A DNA stretch of 64,000 nt from Xanthoparmelia taractica (Eukaryota > Ascomycota > Lecanoromycetes > Lecanorales > Parmeliaceae), in the NCBI GenBank assembly GCA_033085395.1, contig JANQBS010000032.1:185686-249685 (forward strand), read 5' to 3'. Made by a program: the position numbers and the translations under genes. The stretch's first letter is position 1; each line of letters starts with the position of its first letter. This document shows positions 11,601 to 23,142 of the stretch, piece by piece. The notes under the pieces were generated by a model. The model worked only from the letters and a program-made list of their open reading frames with translations, had not been told where the DNA came from and did no database searches.

Positions 11601-13630
11601 GCTGCCTTGGACTCTTCTTCGTCCTTCTTACGCTGCTCTTCCGCTCTGTCCGCCTCCATTTTCTTAGCAATCGTCTCTCTCATCTCCTTCCGCTTCTCGT
11701 CGTCAGTTTTGACACTCTTATTCTCGGTTCGAGGTTGCTGAGTTTCAGTGAGACCCGGTGCACGAGGCGGAGGAGTGGGCGTCGAAGCAACCGCAGGGGA
11801 CTTGCTGGGTGGCGCAGGGGAAGCAGACGATTTTTCGAAGGTGACAATATCACCACTGTTGGGGTTCTTGATGACGATGCCTGCACTCTTCTTCTTGGGA
11901 GGAATCTGGTAATTTTGTGTAGCCTTCGGCGCTGGGCTGTTGGCGTGACGGTTAGCTGCAGTTGTATGGTTTACTGCGGGGGTTGAGCTTCCTTGCGGTC
12001 TACCCATGCTTGAGCTGGGCCGATCACTGTGTGAGATTGCGGAGGATGGACGAGACATGGGCGATGGCTGTTGCTGGTTGTTGTACTGGCCTGGGAGGTA
12101 CTGCGGCTGTTGAGGACCTTGAGTCATCTGAGGCGGTGGTCGGGGAGAGCTTGGGGCCATGGGCTGTTGAGGCATGCCAGACACTGGGTACACGCCGTAA
12201 TACGCCATGTAATTTGGATCATAGGCATATTGACCCTGTTCTCTCATTGTCAGAAATTGCTCAAATTGGCCGTTGGCAGGGGAAAGATCATAGGGGGCTG
12301 GAGTAGCACTCTTGTTTGAATGCCGGCGCTGATCCGCTCCTGAATGCTGCTGTCTATGAAAATTGCGCTTTGCAGACGAAGAAGATTGAGGATTTACTTG
12401 TGGGGGCCCCATATGTGGGGGATATGCACTATACTGACTGGGATAGCCATATGTTTGCTGCCCAGACATCTGAGGGCTTGGCATGGGGATCTGCCCAGGC
12501 TGTGGGTGAGCCGGCTGCGAATTAGCTAAAGCTGGACTTCGAGCACCTTGATGTGGTGAATTCGGAAACGGTGGTACGAGTGTTCGATTTGAAACCTGGT
12601 ATGGAGTCGTGTTCTGATTACCTCGGGGTTGGCTCGGGGGTGGTCTAGAATTAGGTCCAGACATGTATCCCATATTTTGTTGAGGATACTGATTTTGGAA
12701 GCCACCTCTTCCTCGGCCGCCTGGAGGAGCATACCCGCCTCTCCCGGCAGGAGGCATTGCATGGTTACCCATGTCATTATGTTGAGATTGTGATGACTCT
12801 CGCCGGAAATGGCTAGGTTGTGCACCAGGCGCGAGAGGACCTGGAGGTGCACCAGGCGGTCTCATCTGCTGTCGTGTCACGTCAGTAAGCTACGCTACCG
12901 TGAAAACGCAGCAAAAACTCACATTTGCTTCAGCACCACCAAAGCTGCCGAAGTTGAGGCTAGGACTGTTGCCATGCAGACTGGAAGGAGGCCGGCCGCC
13001 GCCACTTGCAGGTGGCTGCGGAATCGGTGAGGGTGACGTCTGGGGTGATGTCACACGCGGATTCGATGGAGTGTTGACGGCCAAAGAGTTCGTAGACTGG
13101 TTGAGCTGTGGTGTTGTATTCTGCGCGGCTGTTGAAGCATCTGCAGGATGAGACCCAAACTGTATGTTGCTCCCGCCAATTGGCTTTCCTGCTACCGGAC
13201 CTCCATTTGGCATATATCCAGATGCGCCCGCAGCACTGATTGTGACTGAAGGCTTACGACTGTGATCGCCAACCCCCGAGTTGGAGCTTGTCGGTGTGTT
13301 TCCGTTGACTATTGCTGATGCACCCACGGTTGGAACAGCAGGCGGAACAGCCACCCTGCCATTCACGGGTGAGCTAGTGTCAGGTTTGCCATGTTGCGCC
13401 GGTGTCTGGACGGCCGATGCTGATGGAGTTGGAGTGCCTGACGCAGACGGCAGCGGAAAGGTTTTCTTGGTCGCGCTGGCGTAGCTGGTTTTAGCAGTGG
13501 CGGAAGCCGTACCCGCGGCTTGAGGCGGTGCTCTACCGCTTGCCGAAGCCGATGGCGAGTGCGCTGGCGCTACCTGTGATGCGTTGCTTGGTGCTTGCGG
13601 TGGGAGGACTGGCTGAGAAATGCTTGTCAT
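8699..13630 (-). CDS. TIF4631: Translation initiation factor eIF4G (1590 aa)
   Basis: Cytoplasmic scaffold that bridges the cap-binding protein eIF4E, the helicase eIF4A and poly(A)-binding protein to recruit mRNA to the ribosome. Four exons: 13630-12923, 12868-9377, 9326-8914 and 8858-8699. The introns are 54, 50 and 55 nt and the frame is kept throughout. The N-terminal half is long and disordered (Pro, Gln, Gly, Asn rich). A highly charged Glu/Lys/Ala coiled-coil-like segment occupies roughly residues 590-800. The eIF4E-binding motif YNKEFLL is at about residue 925. The MIF4G HEAT domain runs from about 1139 to 1390. The C-terminus carries a Gly/Arg-rich segment (RRGGGGGGRPPIGRGD) and a Ser/Pro tail. 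There is no MA3 domain, as expected for fungal eIF4G. The size is slightly above that of many orthologues. The opposite strand of the coiled-coil region has a long open frame that is only a compositional shadow. Confidence 0.93.
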
Positions 13631-15210
13631 CGAGAAGTTGGCGGAGTTTCTGTAGTATTAAAGGGTATGGTATCAAGATTCTCTGGCTCAAGTACAAGAT
13701 TCAAAAAGCACTTCCGAATGTCAAATTCGGTGTCGAAGTAGATGAGAGTGGAGATTTATGGTTGTCTGTGATTGAAAAGTGTCGACTGGTCGGTTTTCTT
13801 CGCTCAGGAAGCAGAGCCCTGTCAGGCGTGCAACCCTTAGATTGGTGTAAAGAGTGTAGACTCAGCAAGCGTGAGCGGTAGTGGTAGTTTGAAGGTATTG
13901 TTAGTATCCTCAGGTATCCGCGTACATCCAGAAGGACTCGCAGGATATGGGTGGAATGGGGGATGTGGTGATGAATTGTCGTGAAGGATGTGGTGAGAGA
14001 AAATATCGGAAATCTTTGTAGGGGAGATTGCTCGCAGGCGAGCCGCTACGCGACTAGTGGGAAATGCGGTTTAGTGTTGCTCCTCAAATTCGATGATAAA
14101 ACGCATCGCACTCGTTTTTACGACACAGTCATTATTAGGTATTTATTATTGACTCATTCTATCAGTGTTGAGAAATATGGACAAAATCTTGAGTCTTTTC
14201 CTTTGGAAAATTATAGGCATATGATCTACTATACTACCACAGGGGCATCGCAAAACCACACACGCCACGTTACTCTTGGCCGCCGACTGGGTCTCTCGGA
14301 GAGGCACGAGAAACGCCCCGGTGGCCGCATACCCTTTTTTACACCGTAAGAGGAAGTAGCAAAAGTCATGCATGGTGAGAAATTCAAGACACTCATCTTT
14401 TTGCATGTTCTTATAGGCGTCGCCCCGGAGAATCCCAAAATTTCATATCAACTTGTGAGCATTTGGGGTCCTCGTCGCGGTAAATACCCCTCTCCACTTG
14501 ATTTCTCATCTCTTTTACCCTCCCCCTCCTCCGAGGCACAAACGGCAGTAAGCCATGTTTTATCCTCAGCCGAACCCATCAGCCTGTCGCGTCCCTCGGA
14601 TGAGAGGCTTAGGCTTCAGCTTCAACATCGTATTGTCGCAGGCGCACTATGCGGAGCAACGGCAAAATTCAGACGGCCTCAACCAATCGGAAGCTTGGAA
14701 GGGCCTCGATTGGCCATTCTCTTTATCATCCTGACGCCCCCTATCCTAAAACAAATGATGCTTCCATGAGAAGAAGGGATTGCGAATATCATTTCATGGA
14801 CCTGCTGCTTCAATGTGAGTGGAGGGTCTGAAATGGGTCGTAGTATATGCAAGTGACGTTCAGTTGCAGTAAACATGCATGGAAACGCTTGCTTTCGTCT
14901 TTGTGATTTGTTACTCATATTTCGGAATCTCAGATAAGATCTATTGTGTATCTTCAGGTCTGTTGACTCATCCTCAGGCTGTTTATGATTTATTCTCAGG
15001 CAATGGAAGGGTTCCTTCCGGGATGCGATATGCAAAGACTTTCAGAGATTATCGAAATACAGCACAGCGTCTAAAGAACGATTGACCCCTTCCCTCGGGT
15101 AATGCCAGAGCTATATTCCCCGTACAGACGCAGGCGAATTAGCCATGCAAGCTTGACGTTACCCCTCTTTGACCCCAAGCTGCCACCTTGTCCATGCCCG
15201 CGCAATCCCT
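13631..15210. other. Upstream region of eIF4G
   Basis: This 1.6-kb stretch lies between the eIF4G start and the stop of the flavin monooxygenase, both on the minus strand. It should hold the eIF4G promoter and leader and the monooxygenase 3' region. Open frames here are short and unconvincing; I recognise no gene. Confidence 0.45.
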
Positions 15211-17221
15211 TCACGGGTCCTCATACTTCATAATCCCCTCCTCTATCGCCTTGATCTGCAACGCTAGCATACGAGAGAAGTATCTGCACAAAGCCAGGTT
15301 GCCACCAAAGAGCCAAAAGTTTTCGTGCCCACTCCTCCTCCACATGGTCCGCAACTCGCCCTCTTCGTCGAAACCCCAAACATCTTTTATGCGATCAGCC
15401 ACCTTGTCTCCGAAAATCTTTCTCGCGGTGCCACGCATGTTCTCATACCCAGTCGCAAAAACAATCTCGTCAGCCTCCAATTCGGAGCCATCCGCGAAGA
15501 GCAAGCCGTGCGGCTTGACCTCGGCGATCTCTTGGCCTTGCTTGACTTTGATCTTGCCATCAATGATAAGTTGACTCGCTCCAACGTCGATGTAGTAGCC
15601 GCCCCCACGTTGAAAATACTTCATAAAGAAGCCTGCATCATCAGGTCCATTGTCAACCTTGAAGCCCGCCTTTTCAAGCCCAGCAAGAAGGTCGGCGTCC
15701 CTCCGTGCGATCTCCTTCGTAGCGTCCATGTGCATACGTTTCAGCATCGCGTTTGGGATGCTCATAAAAATTAGGTCTGCGTCTTCGGTATCAGGACTGC
15801 CTTCTTCGTAGAGCCCACCAAGCAGCACATCGATGCCTGCTTTCGATGACATGATATACGTAGAGGATCGCTGAACGATAGTGACATCATAGCCATGCTC
15901 GTAGAAGTCTTGGGCAATATCATGGCCCGAATTGCAGCAACCTACAACGATCGCTTTCTTTCCTTTGGAATCCGAGTTGGCACCTTTGAACTGACTGGAG
16001 TGGCAAAGACGGTCTCCTTTGAAGTCCTCTATGCCCTTGATTTGAGGGAAAGACATCTCACCGCTGTGACCGGTAGCTTGAATGACATGACGAGGGTGGA
16101 GTGTGCGCTTTTCGGTGGTACCGTCTGCCTTTTTGCGCTCAAGATTTACGGTCCACTGCCGCTTGCTGCCATCCCAGCTTGCTGACTCGAGGTTGGTTTG
16201 GGTCCATACGTTCAATTCAAGCAGCTTAGCGTAAGCTTCGAACCACTCCGCAAGTTTGTCCTTGGGCGTAAAGATCGGCCAGTGTGAAGGGAAAGGGACG
16301 TAAGGCAGATGATCATACCAAACAGGATCGTGAAGTACAAGTTGGTGATACCTGTTTGTGACATTAGAGACAACATTGAGAAGCTCTTGCGATGAGCCTA
16401 CCTGTTTCGCCAATTGTCTCCCACACGCGCATTACGGTCAATGATCAAAGTTGGAATGCCCAACTGATGGAGACGTGCTGCAGAAGTCAAGCCTCCTTGG
16501 CCGGCCCCTTTCCAAATATGCTCGTTAGCCACAATCGCCTCAAGCAGGGTGCAAGACTTCAAGTACCGAGGATGAGGACTGTAGGCTCCAGGTCACCCTC
16601 GAAATTCTCGGTTGCTGTTCTCCTCTCTTGCCAGTTCTTTCGCCCAGGCTTTCCGCCGTGATCAACCCCATGTGGCCTATTGCCACGGACTGTTTCCTCA
16701 TGACCCTTCAACCGATGCATTGCAGTGAAAAGTGTGAAAGCCTTCCACTTCCCACCATCTTGCTGATCTTGCAACAGTCTGACGATGCCGGGCCCCTTAC
16801 CAACATCGGTCTCGATATCTAGAAATGACTCCACACACTTTAGTTTGCCGTGAAAATCCACGGCAGACACATGAGGCGAGTGCAGGGTGCTACTATCGTC
16901 GATGCTGATGGCTTTGATACGGCTACCGTGGGGGGAGGATTTGAGGAAGGAGACAATCTTTTCTGGTCCATTGAAGGTATGGTAATCCCAGGAGAGGGCG
17001 AGCTGGTCACGCCAGCAAGAGCCTGGTAGGAACAGCTGCTTGAGGCTGTCGTAGTCCTGGCTCGAGAGAGCCGTATTCAGTGATTTAGCCCATTCCGATG
17101 CAATCTTGTGGACATCGGTTCCAGGTGGAGCACTGGAGACAGGGTATGCTGCTGGCTCCAAACGTTTTGATCCTGGCTCGACACGATTGTGGGATGGAAT
17201 CTGCACTGCTGCGGTAGCCAT
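15211..17221 (-). CDS. Flavin-containing monooxygenase with N-terminal NTF2-like domain (633 aa)
   Basis: FAD- and NAD(P)H-dependent enzyme of the FMO/YUCCA-like class that adds oxygen to a soft nucleophile or carbonyl; the substrate cannot be read from sequence. Three exons: 17221-16567, 16507-16402 and 16351-15211. The first intron interrupts the FAD-binding glycine motif, which is restored on splicing as GAGQGG at residues 219-224. A second Rossmann motif (VVGCCNSGHD) is near 389, an FxG...HSSQF stretch resembling the FMO signature lies before it, and FATGYENM is near 554. Residues of about 35-200 look like a SnoaL/NTF2-like fold, an arrangement seen in a group of fungal FMOs of about 600 aa. 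No signal peptide is evident. The neighbours (eIF4G, Pol1) give no pathway hint. Confidence 0.85.
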
Positions 17222-18283
17222 GGTATGTCAATTGGAGGATGCTACTGCTATGTCTGAGGGTGGTTGGAAGATGGTAGAAGCGATGAGTACCTTACTTACA
17301 ACACAGGCCAAGCCAGTTACTAGCACGGGGGAAAGGGAAGATCTAGAAGTGTGCGTCTGGCTCAACTGGCTCTTCCCCACCCAGAGAATCGATGCAGCCC
17401 CGGGCTTTTCCGCGAGGATCTTGTAGGGCTGAGTACAAAGCACTACCTTACCTTACATTCAAACATTGTCTCAATTTTCACAAGGAGCATCCGTCATTGT
17501 AAACGTCTGGTCATTTTTGAAGCAATGATTATATATTCGTGACCAATATCATGATGAGAACGGTGGATAACGGCCGACGGCGAATTGGTGGTCAAGGCCC
17601 TGATGTCTTCACATATCTGCTTATCCGTTAGTCCAAATTCTAGTACTGCATTATCCAAGGCTCTAGAGACATACCATCTGCGGGGCTTTTGCTTTGCAAG
17701 CCCACAAGCTTCATTTCCGTGTATCGGTGCGGCTACGCGAAACTCAGTCTAGGATACCACGAGTTCAACGCCTAAAGACCTTAGGTCGCTCTCCAGCCTG
17801 CAGACTTTGGACTTTTGGGCCCATCTCGAGCCGTCCTAGAGCTATGTCTCCACTAGCATCCTTCATGCTCCTTTGTACGCTGTCAAGGATCGTCCCAGGA
17901 CAAGTGCCAAAAGGCAACGAAGCCAACTACAATGGCTCCCTAATCGACACCTAGCTGCCATGACGAACACCACCAAAGATCCAGATGTAGGTTCATCAAC
18001 CGTCGCCACACGCATCTCATGAATCTAAGCGATGCCACATTCGCCGCTCATAAAGTAGCGAGCGAGGGTATGTTGCGGTTTTCAGCCACTAGACGAAGAA
18101 TTGCATGCTCAACCCTAATCTTATCTAAGATCCGCTAGTGCGCTGATCATTCAATGATCCGCGTCTGCGCGTGCCCGTGTTTTCGCGACTTGGGCTTCGA
18201 CACGACTGTGTAAAAACGCTTTGCTGAATGATGACCTCGCTATTTTGACCCTTCACACCTGTCATCTAGAGCACCATTCATCT
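17222..18283. promoter_or_regulatory. Divergent upstream region, monooxygenase and Pol1
   Basis: This 1.06-kb stretch lies between two divergent start codons. Open frames here lack recognisable domains. It presumably contains both promoters. I identify no factor site with confidence. Confidence 0.4.
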
Positions 18284-21200
18284 ATGTCTCGCCATGCACG
18301 TCTCGCAGAACTGCGCGCGCTCCGAGCATCTGGCCAGACACGTCTCTCAACCTACAAAGTAGAAGAAGAGGAGAATGTTTATGAAGAGGTTGATGAAGAA
18401 GGCTACAAGAAGGTGGTCAGGGCTCGGCTCGATCAAGATGACTTCGTCATAGATGACAATGGCGAGGGGTACGCCGATGACGGACGGGAGGAGTGGATGG
18501 GCGAGCGGAGGGACGACAGTGCCAGTGGAAGCGAAGAAGAATTACCATTAAAGGGCAAAGCTGGTCGGTCATTTGATAACAGTCCTCACTTCTTCAATCC
18601 GCTGACGCAGGAGCACAGCGAAGAGAAAGCGTGAAGAAGAGAAGGAAAAGACTGAAAGAACCAACAACAGCATCAACAAGTACTTCAGTAACGGACCTGT
18701 TGCTGCCGCTCCAAAGCCGAAGGTCAGCTTCTCGATTCGACTTTGCATAGGCAGTACTGATGTTTCTACAGCCTGTTGCAACTGTCGAGGATGCCGCTTT
18801 CATGGCAGATCTCTTAGGTGAAGTGGACATGAACATACCGAGCCGCGTTCCATTGAGAACGGTCAAGACAGAGTCTCGACGCAAAACTCGCGTTCTCTCG
18901 CCTCCAATATCGCGAGAAAAACAGATCTCCCTCCCTAAGCAGAAAGAAGCAAACAACGCTGCCCACTTGCTTAACACTCCGCCTTTGGAAACAAGTTACA
19001 ATGACGATGATGGCTTTATGGGAGGATTGGATGACGATGCATTCCCAACCAGCGATCCATTACCATCTTCGCCAACCACGAATGCGATGGATCGTAAGGG
19101 TCAGCCGCCGTTCAAGCTCGAGGAGGAGGAGGATGAAGACAAGATGGAAGTAGCTCAAGCCATTGGAGATAGTAAAGTCAAGGCTGCGAGCGTCAATATG
19201 TCTGGATCACGCCCTCTTCCGAAGGTCGCGAAAGCTCCTGCATACCCATCACCAGCAAGTTCCTCTCCTACCCGACCACCAACCGATGTTGTGGATGCAT
19301 CTGCGTGGAACGACGTCACATCGAAGCTCAACGTTTTGAGCAGCCAAGAGCCAGCATCATCTACCTTTGGAAAACTCAGGATCGAAGATGCGACCGAGGA
19401 TGACGGCAGTCTACGCTTCTTCTGGATGGACTACACTGAGGTCCATGGCAGTCTGTGTCTCTTTGGCAAGGTCAAAGACAAGATCTCAGGCGCGTATGTC
19501 AGTGCCTTTGTAAAAATCGATAACATCCTAAGGAAGCTCTACTTCTTGCCCCGAACTTACCGCCAGAAACACGGACGAGACACATCGACCGAAGTCGAGA
19601 TGGGTGATGTCTACCAAGAAGTCGACGAGGTCATGACAAAACTTCGCGTAGACATGCACAAGATTAAACCATGTTCGAGAAAGTACGCCTTTGAACTTCC
19701 GGATATACCAAAAGAAGCCGACTATCTCAAACTAATGTATCCCTATGAAAAGCCTGCTTTGCCGGTAGGCATGAAAGGAGATACCTTCTCACACGTCTTT
19801 GGAACTACTACTGCGCTCTTTGAGCAATTCGTGCTCTGGAAGACTATTATGGGGCCATGCTGGCTGAAGATTGCTGAATTTGCACCCCTCAACAACGCTT
19901 CCTGGTGCAAGTTCGAGTCTCAGGTGGTATCTCCTAAGGCTGTTACTGCGCTGAAGGAATCCGAAACCATGGACGCACCTCCCTTGACTTTCATGAGCAT
20001 TGCACTCAGGACAACTCTGAATGTGAAAGAGAATAAGCAGGAGGTCCTCGTCGCTAGTGCGCGTGTTTATGAAAACATTTCTCTCACTGATACTTCTCGC
20101 CCGGAGGATCTGCCATGCAAGACGTACACCATTATGCGCCCTGCTGAAACATCTTACCCCACTGGCTTTGATGCACTAAGTAAGAAGCAGCGTGGCACTA
20201 TCATGCTCGGCAAGAATGAGAATATGCTCCTTTCTATGTTCCTTGCAGTTCTTGAGAGGGCAGATCCAGACGTTCTCATGGGCCACCAATTGCAAGATGT
20301 TGACTACCCGATTTTGCTAAATCGCTTCCGGGAGAGAAAGACTCCAGGGTGGCACAAGATAGGGCGGATGAGGCGAAGTGATTGGCCCAAAAATATAGGA
20401 AAGGGTGGCGGAAGCTTCTTTGCAGAGAGGCAACTGGTTTCAGGACGCCTTCTCTGTGATGTTGCAAACGACATGGGAAAGTCACTTATGACCAAATGCC
20501 AGTCATGGAGTCTAACTGAGATGTGCGAGATTTACCTTGGTGAAGGGAGTCCACGACGTGAAATCGATAACGATATAGCGCTCAAGACCTGGGCGACATC
20601 AAGGGAAGGCCTCCTGAATTACGTCAATCATTGCGAGGCTGATACATACTTCATCGCCGCCCTCGCAATACGAGTGCAAATGCTGCCGTTGACGAAAGTC
20701 CTCACAAACCTAGCTGGAAACTCTTGGGCAAGAACGTTGAGTGGTACCAGGGCCGAGCGGAACGAGTATATTCTACTACACGAGTTCAACAAGAACAAGT
20801 ACATTTGTCCTGATAAGATCTTTGGGAAGGGCAAAGCAAGCATCGAAGAAGCAGTCCCTGAAGGTGAGGAAGGTGCTGATGTGAAGAAGAAAGATAAATT
20901 CAAAGGTGGACTTGTATTTGAGCCAGAAAAGGGTCTTTACGACAAATTCATTCTCGTCATGGATTTCAACAGTCTATACCCTAGCATCATTCAAGAGTAC
21001 AACATCTGTTTTACCACAGTCGATCGATCAGATCAGGTACGTACGGTCTTTCTCCTAGCGTCATCTTCTTCAGGCTGACAATGAATAGTCCGAGGACGAT
21101 GAGAAAGTCCCTGATGTCCCTGTGGACCAGAATCAAGGTATATTGCCTAAGCTCATCGCTACCCTCGTCAGCCGTCGTAAACAGGTCAAGGCTCTCATGA

Positions 21201-22871
21201 AAGACAAGAAGGCCACTGTTGACCAGCTTGCTACTTGGGACATCAAGCAACTTGCCTTGAAATTGACTGCCAATTCGATGTACGGTTGTCTTGGATACAC
21301 GCAGTCGAGGTTCTACGCCCGACCCTTGGCTATGCTCACGACATTCAAGGGTCGAGAGATCTTGCGGAGTACCAAGGACCTTGCGGAAAGCACGCAGTTG
21401 CGAGTCATCTACGGAGACACTGATTCTGTGATGATCAATACTAATGCTGACAATATCGAGGATGCGATGAAAGTCGGTATTGACTTCAAGCGTTCGGTCA
21501 ATGAGAAATATAAGCTCTTGGAGATTGACATTGACAACATCTTCCGACGACTATTGCTACACGCCAAGAAAAAGTATGCTGCGATTAACATGATGGAGGT
21601 TGATGGCAAATATGTGGACAAGCTTGAAGTCAAAGGTCTTGACATGAAGCGGAGAGAATACTGTGCTTTGTCCAAGGAAGCGTCTTCACGCTTATTGAAC
21701 TTGATTTTGTCTGGCGAAGAGCCTGAGGTTGTAGTCGGCAAAGTCCACGAGTATCTTCGTGAGCTGTCCAAGAGGATGAGAGAGGAGAAGGTCCCAGCTC
21801 AGAAGTACATCATCTTCACAGTAAGTCCTCTTCAAACCCCTGTCATTGACCTTTCTCCATTCAATCGTATTGACTTCATGCCAGAAATTGGGCAAAAACC
21901 CCAAAGACTACCCCAACGCCGACAGCATGCCCCAAGTCCAAGTTGCTCTCCGCGCCCTCGCCCAAGGCAAAAGCGTCCGCGTCAACGATGTGATCTCCTA
22001 CATCATGACCGCGCCTGCTGCAGGGACCACCACGGCCCATGAGTCAACCGCCAAACGTGCCTACGCTCCTGCAGAGGTGACATCCACTTCCTCAACCCTC
22101 AAACCGGACATCGAATGGTACCTCTACAAGCAAATCTTCCCTCCCATCGAACGTCTTTGTGCCCCTATGCCCGGCACCGATGCCGTTCACCTTGCTGAAT
22201 GTCTCGGTCTCGACACGAAGAAATACAGCATTGCTTCTGCGGCGTCCTCGAACCAGACGCAGGAGATCAGCCCATTGGAAAGTCAGATTCCGGATTCGAT
22301 CCGGTTCAAAGACTGCGCCCGACTATCGCTCAAATGCCGTTTCTGCAAACACGCATCTCTCTTCGAAGGCATCGCCATTTCCATCGCCAACGTCACCCCC
22401 AAAGGCATCGTCTGCCCAGCGCCAGACTGCAGACGCCCCTTCTCGACGTTGACTGTCGTCGCCCAACTCGAACACGCCATCCGGACCCACACATCCAGAT
22501 ACTACGACGCCCACCTCATCTGCGACGACAGCAGCTGTGGGAACCGCACGCGGCAAATGAGCGTCTATGGACACCGCTGTCTTGGGCCCGGGGGTCGTGC
22601 CGAGGGCTGTCTGGGCAGGATGAGGTATGAGTATTCGGAGAAGGATATGTATAATCAATTGTTGTATCTTAGGGGTTTGTGGGATGTGGAGAAGGTGGGC
22701 AATGGGATGGTGAAGGTCGAGGAGGAGGAGGGGGAGAAAATAAAGGCGGTGAAGGAGTGGAATAGGGAGAGGTTTGGGACGTGTAGGGGGGTGGTGGAGG
22801 GGTATTTGAAGAAGTGTGGGAGGGTGTGGGTACAGATGGACGGGTTATTTGGTTTCGCTTTGCAGAAATAG
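18284..22871 (+). CDS. POL1: DNA polymerase alpha catalytic subunit (1455 aa)
   Basis: B-family replicative polymerase that extends RNA primers made by the primase subunits at origins and on lagging strands. Five exons: 18284-18563, 18619-18722, 18772-21036, 21089-21820 and 21885-22871. The first intron is the least certain; I placed it to join GKA to AKRKREEE. The N-terminal region is acidic and disordered with the expected Pol alpha N-terminal motif (RLAELRALRASG). Polymerase motif A is DFNSLYPSII at 859, motif B KLTANSMYG at about 941, and motif C YGDTDS at 991-996, so the catalytic Asp residues are present. Two cysteine clusters lie in the C-terminal domain (CRFC/CPAPDC from about 1278 and CDDSSC...C from about 1340), the latter being the site that binds the B subunit. 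Length matches the family. The last 250 bp of coding sequence are strikingly G-rich. Confidence 0.94.
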
Positions 22872-23142
22872 AAGGCTGAAACTGTGTTGGTGGCGGTGAT
22901 GAAGTTGCTGTATGCGTAAGGTCTTGTTTGGATAGCATGCGTTCAAAGCGTTGATAATTCATGCTTCAATAGCTTAGGGAATGTTGTTCAAATGCAAGAA
23001 AGAAGGGTTGATTGCGAAAAGCTTGAATTTTTTGGGTCGAGCGATTGCCCGACAATTGAAGCTACATATTCCCATGGCATTTGGATGCTCACAAAGTCCT
23101 CCGAGTAGCAATTGATCACATCAAGTCTCTTCTGCTAACGGC

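Noticed and set aside
11103..11986. Long open frames on the plus strand (138 and 230 codons) opposite eIF4G
   Set aside because: They are mirror images of the Glu/Lys/Ala-rich coiled-coil codons, giving Leu/Ser/Phe-rich text with no domain.
20276..20903. Minus-strand open frames within POL1
   Set aside because: Shadows of strongly conserved polymerase codons.
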